In this document: one piece after another, positions 30,883-34,854 of the stretch | Layout of the letters: each line of letters opens with the position of its first letter | How positions within the stretch are numbered: the first letter of the stretch is position 1 | Assembly: GCA_030141605.1 (NCBI GenBank) | Contig: JAQGDQ010001555.1 | Span: forward strand, 1 to 34,854 | Direction: 5' to 3' | DNA length: 34,854 nucleotides | DNA from: Tubiluchus corallicola | Taxonomy: Eukaryota > Priapulida > Priapulimorpha > Priapulimorphida > Tubiluchidae | Program-made: the position numbers and the translations under genes | The notes under the pieces: model-generated | The model's database searches: none | The model's input: the letters and a program-made list of their open reading frames with translations, nothing else | Told to the model about the DNA's origin: nothing

Positions 30883-31395
30883 GTGTTCGACTTTCTCCTG
30901 CAAGGTCCAGTGAAAGTCAGTGGGAAGCTGAAAGATCGTCATGATTACTTCAACGTTTAAAATGTAAGTGACCTCCTGCTTCGCGACAAGATGCCCGCAC
31001 CATTTAAAAATCCGGAACACGGGCTATTCGAAGCCTTTCTGCTGCAGAACTTTGAGAAAAGCATCTGCTAGGAGTGAGGATGCATTCCTCCCGCATCCCT
31101 GGATGCAAGAGTTCAGATCTGCAGCTTCCCTGCACAACAGACGCACCTGAATTACAATAACCATACGACGTTATTGTAGACAGTATGAAAGCACTAAGTG
31201 TACACTGCGTGCATCTGACACGTAAGTGGCAAAAACTGACATGGGAGTCTTACGAATGCAAGTATGATGAAAAGTTTTGGGTACAATCGATATTAGCATA
31301 CATAAGATTGTCTATATCATAGAAACAATTCAGAAGTATCGACGACTAAATACTCGATTCTAAGTTTCAACGCAGCTTAAAGCTCCATGTGCATG
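30883..31395 (+). other. Intergenic unique sequence
   Basis: No gene or repeat is recognised. Open frames are short and without family resemblance. Confidence 0.5.
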
Positions 31396-31592
31396 TAATG
31401 CGTGATCTATGATCTTTAATGCGTGATCTATGATCTTTAATGCGTGATCTAAGATCTTTAATGGGTGATCTACGATCTTTAATGCGTGATCTACGATCTT
31501 TAGTGCCTGATCTACGATCTTTAGTGCGTGATCTACGATCTTTAATGCGTGATCTACGATCTTTAATGCGTGATCTATGATCTTTAATGTGT
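31396..31592 (+). repeat. 21-bp minisatellite downstream of the ANKRD13-type gene
   Basis: Nine units of GCGTGATCTAYGATCTTTAA plus T. On the minus strand each unit carries ATTAAA, a common variant polyadenylation hexamer, about 600-780 bases downstream of the ANKRD13 stop. Use as a poly(A) region is only a possibility. Confidence 0.92.
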
Positions 31593-32175
31593 GATGCGCA
31601 TCGACTATTTCCATGTGTCCGCAAACGTTACGCGTATTAACAAAAGTCACGCCCCCCCCCTTTCCACCATTTTTGGACGCTATTCGCGTAAATTGCAAGC
31701 CATAATTTTTGGAAACCGTGTCTCTGTTGAAATTTAAGCGTGATAATCACAACTGCGGCCTTAGCTTATTATTGCACTATTAGACAGAAAAGAAAGCACA
31801 AGTTTTGGGTGCACAGCATTTTGCAGGGAAGAGAACAATATGGCAGGTATCATCATTTAGTGAAACAACTGCAGTTAGATGCACAACACATAACTACATG
31901 CTTCTTCCGTCTCTCAAAAACTCAAGTAGAAAAATATTCTTGTTTGTAGCTCCTAAAGTGACCAAAACTCTCCTAACTAGAATTTTCAGAAGCTAAACAG
32001 CGAAAACGGTCACCGGAAACTTGAAAACTCGCTATAATCACCTAGGCAACGGCGGTTTCACATCTGATGCGAATTCGGATGATAGCGATCACATTCGAAT
32101 AAATACAGATCTCACACATCACGCATTACATACACATGAAGTCGTACCCTAATACTAACAAAACAACAGTAGCAT
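31593..32175 (-). other. 3' flank of the ANKRD13-type gene
   Basis: Non-coding. A C-run lies at about 31651-31659. On the minus strand AATAAA overlaps the stop codon itself (32175-32180). No other element is recognised. Confidence 0.5.
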
Positions 32176-32419
32176 TTATTTCTCCGTAAGCGACAACTGT
32201 ATTATCCTCTCCAACTCTTCTTCCTCTTGCTTCCTCCGTGCCTCCTCCCCCGCGAGCTCGCGCTGAGATAACTCCATGGCTAGCCGTAGCTGCCGATCCA
32301 TTGACGACTCGGAGCTAGTGTCGCTCACGTTGTTGCCGTTAGATATGTCAAGAATGTCGCTGTCGCTAGAGGGGACGGACTGCAATGGTGCCGAGTTGTG
32401 GAGACTGGCTTCAATTGCC
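32176..32419 (-). CDS. ANKRD13: ANKRD13-family protein, last coding exon (ubiquitin-interacting motifs)
   Basis: On the minus strand the acceptor ATTGTTTCTAG precedes one base of a split codon, then AIEASLHNSAPLQS, an acidic Ser-rich linker and two UIM helices: MDRQLRLAMELSQRELAG and EEEELERIIQLSLTEK, followed by TAA. The UIM pattern (acidic residues, then Ala, hydrophobic, two residues, Ser) is clear in both. The closing of the protein on a UIM is typical of ANKRD13A/B/D. In that family the UIMs bind ubiquitin chains on internalising receptors at the plasma membrane and endosome (established knowledge). The paralogue cannot be chosen from the C-terminus alone. Confidence 0.9.
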
Positions 32420-32775
32420 CTAGAAACAATAATGTTATGTCACTGGCTTCAATTGCCCTAGAAACAATGTATCATGTCAATGGCTTCAATTGCCCTAGAA
32501 ACAATTGTATCATGTCAATGGCTTCAATTGCCCTAGAAACAATTGTATCATGTAAATGGCTTCAATTGCCCTAGAAACAATTGTATCATGTCAATGGCTT
32601 CAATTGCCCTAGAAACAATTGTATCATGTAAATGGCTTCAATTGCCCTAGAAACAATTATATTATGTCGCTGGCTTCAATTGCCCTAGAAACAATTATAT
32701 TATGTCAATGGCTTCAATTGTCCTAGAAACAATTATATTACGTCACTGGCTTCGACTGCCATACGAACAATTATG
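32405..32775 (-). repeat. 38-bp minisatellite carrying the ANKRD13 last-exon acceptor
   Basis: Counted on the plus strand, ten copies of GGCTTCAATTGCCCTAGAAA CAAT occur every 38 bases from 32407. On the minus strand the unit reads TTGTTTCTAG|GGCAATTGAAGCC, the acceptor and first 14 exon bases of the last coding exon. The copy at 32407-32430 is the real border and the other nine lie upstream in the intron. The outermost copy is decayed (CGACTGCCATACGAAC). Confidence 0.95.
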
Positions 32776-32832
32776 TGTAGACATTTGTTTAAAATAAAGT
32801 ATGCTATAAAATAATGAAAGCTCAGATTAAAT

Positions 32833-33098
32833 GATAATTACCTCGGATAGTTAAACTTTGTTAAACTTTCAAAGCTGTGCGCGGCTCAGGGAATTCACTA
32901 AGACTGATATGCGCATGGCCGATAAATAGGCGCGGTACCGTGATAAGCACGATCATGAACTGCAGTGTTCGTCTGTGACGTAGAGCTCATTTTCGTAACA
33001 TCACATCAGCGTTTTATAGCAATCTTCGCTTACATAAACAATTGCAAACTTTTATTAGCAAGAAATTCTATATATTGGACAGTAAATTAAAATGAGAT
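32833..33098 (+). repeat. Dispersed repeat, copy 2 (partner at 14858-15236)
   Basis: Starts GATAATTACCTCGGATAGTT and ends GGACAGTAAATTAAAATGAG, collinear with the copy in the coiled-coil gene but with internal deletions. Here it lies antisense within the ANKRD13 intron. Confidence 0.85.
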
Positions 33099-33975
33099 CC
33101 AGTTTAATCAATCGTCCAGCTTTCCTTCAAGAAAACTGACCTTCTGAGTTTAATCAATCGTCCAGTTTTCCTTCAAGAAAACTGACCGTCTGAGTTTAAT
33201 CAATCGTCCAGCTTTCCTTCAAGAAAACTGACCGTCTGAGTTTAATCAATCGTCCAGTTTTCCTTCAAGAAAACTGACCGTCTGAGTTTAATCAATCGTC
33301 CAGTTTTCCTTCAAGAAAACTGACCCTCTGAGTTTAATCAATCGTCCAGTTTTCCTTCAAGAAAACTGACCGTCTGAGTTTAATCAATCGTCCAGTTTTC
33401 CTTCAAGAAAACTGACCCTCTGAGTCTAATCAATCCTCCAGTTTTCCTTCAAGAAAACTGACCTTCTGAGTTTAATCAATCGTCCAGCTTTCCTTCAAGA
33501 AAACTGACCCTCTGAGTTTAATCAATCGTCCAGCTTTCCTTCAAGAAAACTGACCGTCTGAGTTTAATCAATCGTCCAGCTTTCCTTCAAGAAAACTGAC
33601 CCTCTGAGTCTAATCAATCGTCCAGCTTTCCTTCAAGAAAACTGACCGTCTGAGTTTAATCAATCGTCCAGCTTTCCTTCAAGAAAACTGACCGTCTGAG
33701 TCTAATCAATCGTCCAGCTTTCCTTCAAGAAAACTGACCGTCTGAGTCTAATCAATCGTCCAGCTTTCCTTCAAGAAAACTGACCGTCTGAGTTTAATCA
33801 ATCGTCCAGCTTTCCTTCAAGAAAACTGACCGTCTGAGTCTAATCAATCGTCCAGCTTTCCTTCAAGAAAACTGACCCTCTGAGTTTAATCAATCGTCCA
33901 GCTTTCCTTGAAGAAAACTGACCCTCTGAGTTTAATCAATCGTCCAGCTTTCCTTCAAGAAAACTGACCGTCTAA
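33099..33975 (+). repeat. 46-bp minisatellite, about 19 units
   Basis: Units contain GAGTTTAATCAATCGTCCAG, YTTTCCTTCAAGAAAACTGA and CCGTCT. In the T variant, CAGTTTTC and GAAAACTG form a perfect 8-bp hairpin around CTTCAA. The C variant (CAGCTTTC) loses one pair. Units with the C variant predominate to the right. Confidence 0.95.
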
Positions 33976-34022
33976 CAACTGTACTTATTACAGGTCGCGT
34001 TAATTACAGGTAAGTTACTCAC

Positions 34023-34218
34023 CTTTGCAGTTGCCTCTCCTCATATTCGACGTACGCCGGCTGCGGGGGTACCGGCGGAAGTGGTCTCTTGTTAGACAGT
34101 GCTTCCCATATCGTGACCTGATCGTTTTCCGACCCACTCTCTAGGAGGCTCTGTTGTATGGCAAACTGTAGCAACTCATCGTCTTCGTCACGCACGTGTT
34201 CCTCACGCCTGGTGTCGC
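34023..34218 (-). CDS. ANKRD13: ANKRD13-family protein, penultimate visible exon (UIMs and proline-rich linker)
   Basis: On the minus strand the acceptor is CATCTGATTTCAG and the donor is CTGCAAAG|GTGAGT, with two bases carried over that pair with the one-base start of the next exon. It encodes a basic-acidic lead, the UIM DEDDELLQFAIQQSLLESG, the conserved-looking QVTIWEALSN, a proline-rich RPLPPVPPQP that could bind SH3 domains, and the start of another UIM (EYEERQLQR) that is completed across the intron by AIEASLHNS. The ankyrin repeats and N-terminal exons lie beyond the window. Confidence 0.92.
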
Positions 34219-34269
34219 CTGAAATCAGATGCATGAAACTTCCGTCAAAGTGATGAAGATATTAGAACA

Positions 34270-34854
34270 GGGTTGCCATTTTACACGAAGCTGATAATTG
34301 TATTGGAGGCTAAAAATTATTGCATTTCCACCAAATTATCATATTGGAGGCTAAAAATTATCTCACTTTTCCACCAAATCATCGTATTTGAGGCTAAAAA
34401 TGATTGCATTTCCACCAAATTATCGTATTGGAGGCTAAAAATTATTGCATTTCCACCAAATTATTGTATTGGAGGCTAAAAATTATTGCATTTCCACCAA
34501 ATTATCATATTGGAGGCTAAAAATTATTGCATTTCCACCAAATTATCGTATTTGAGGCTAAAAATGATTGCATTTCCACCAAATTATCGTATTGGAGGCT
34601 AAAAATTATTGCATTTCCAAAATTATCGTATTGGAGGCTAAAAATTATCTGCATTTCCAAATTCAACATTATTGAGGCTAAAGAATCATGATACCAAATA
34701 ATGATTGCATAAATTACAATTATCGTATTGGAGGATAAAATGATTGCATTTAAAATTATCGTATTGGAGGCTAAAAATGATTGCATTTCCACCAAATTAT
34801 CGTATTGGAGGATAAAATGATTGCATTTCCACCAATTATCGTATTGGAGGCACT
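34270..34854 (+). repeat. 41-bp minisatellite at the window edge
   Basis: Units read TTATCGTATTGGAGGCTAAA, AATTATTGCATTTCCACCAA A. About 14 units are visible, with decayed and shortened ones near 34610-34750, and the array continues to the end of the window. It lies in the intron upstream of the 34218 exon of the minus-strand gene. Confidence 0.94.

Noticed and set aside
29351-30944. Overlapping 150-370-codon frames in the 42-bp array
   Set aside because: The unit length is a multiple of three, so any stop-free unit stays open. Several frames on both strands are open at once. Kept only as a low-confidence finding, not as a gene.

Overview
This is animal nuclear DNA. Short coding exons of 100-250 bp with GT-AG borders are scattered through AT-rich introns and very many minisatellites. 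Nothing looks bacterial, viral or organellar. An ANKRD13-type gene, TTAGGG-like motifs and hAT-type MITEs point to an invertebrate metazoan with a repeat-rich genome. I cannot name the species, and a marine lophotrochozoan-like animal is only a guess.

Gene 1 (+ strand, about 2.3-22.6 kb) is the 3' part of a long coiled-coil protein. Ten exons (2334-2472, 5186-5288, 8742-8853, 11561-11665, 13068-13241, 14389-14505, 16439-16564, 18047-18168, 19892-20005, 22521-22638) have compatible phases at every junction. They sum to 1230 nt, which is 409 codons plus a stop. I do not recognise the orthologue. One more coding exon that fits directly upstream in phase and composition (991-1205) lies on the MINUS strand. 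It sits between two arms of a near-perfect inverted repeat of about 930 bp (1-930 and 1383-2311). The exon looks flipped, either by real inversion between the arms or by misassembly.

Gene 2 (- strand, 34218 down to 32176) is the C-terminal end of an ANKRD13-family ubiquitin-binding protein. Two exons carry four ubiquitin-interacting motifs, one of which is split by the intron. The two genes converge on a gap of about 9.5 kb (22.6-32.2 kb) that holds minisatellites and no gene I can support.

About 15 tandem arrays fill the introns and the gap. The most striking pattern is that several arrays begin exactly on an exon border, and their units carry copies of the splice site plus 9-33 exon bases. 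These are acceptor copies before exons 5186, 8742 and 22521 and before the ANKRD13 last exon, and donor copies after exons 14389 and 19892. Intron 3 holds 28 decoy acceptors and intron 10 opens with 16 extra GTAAGT donors.

Other elements are two non-autonomous hAT-like transposons (10201-10710; 15876-16300 with an exact 8-bp target duplication), several dispersed repeat pairs, a tRNA-like sequence and a 5S-like scrap. Long open frames inside the minisatellites are by-products of repeat periodicity and are not called as genes.
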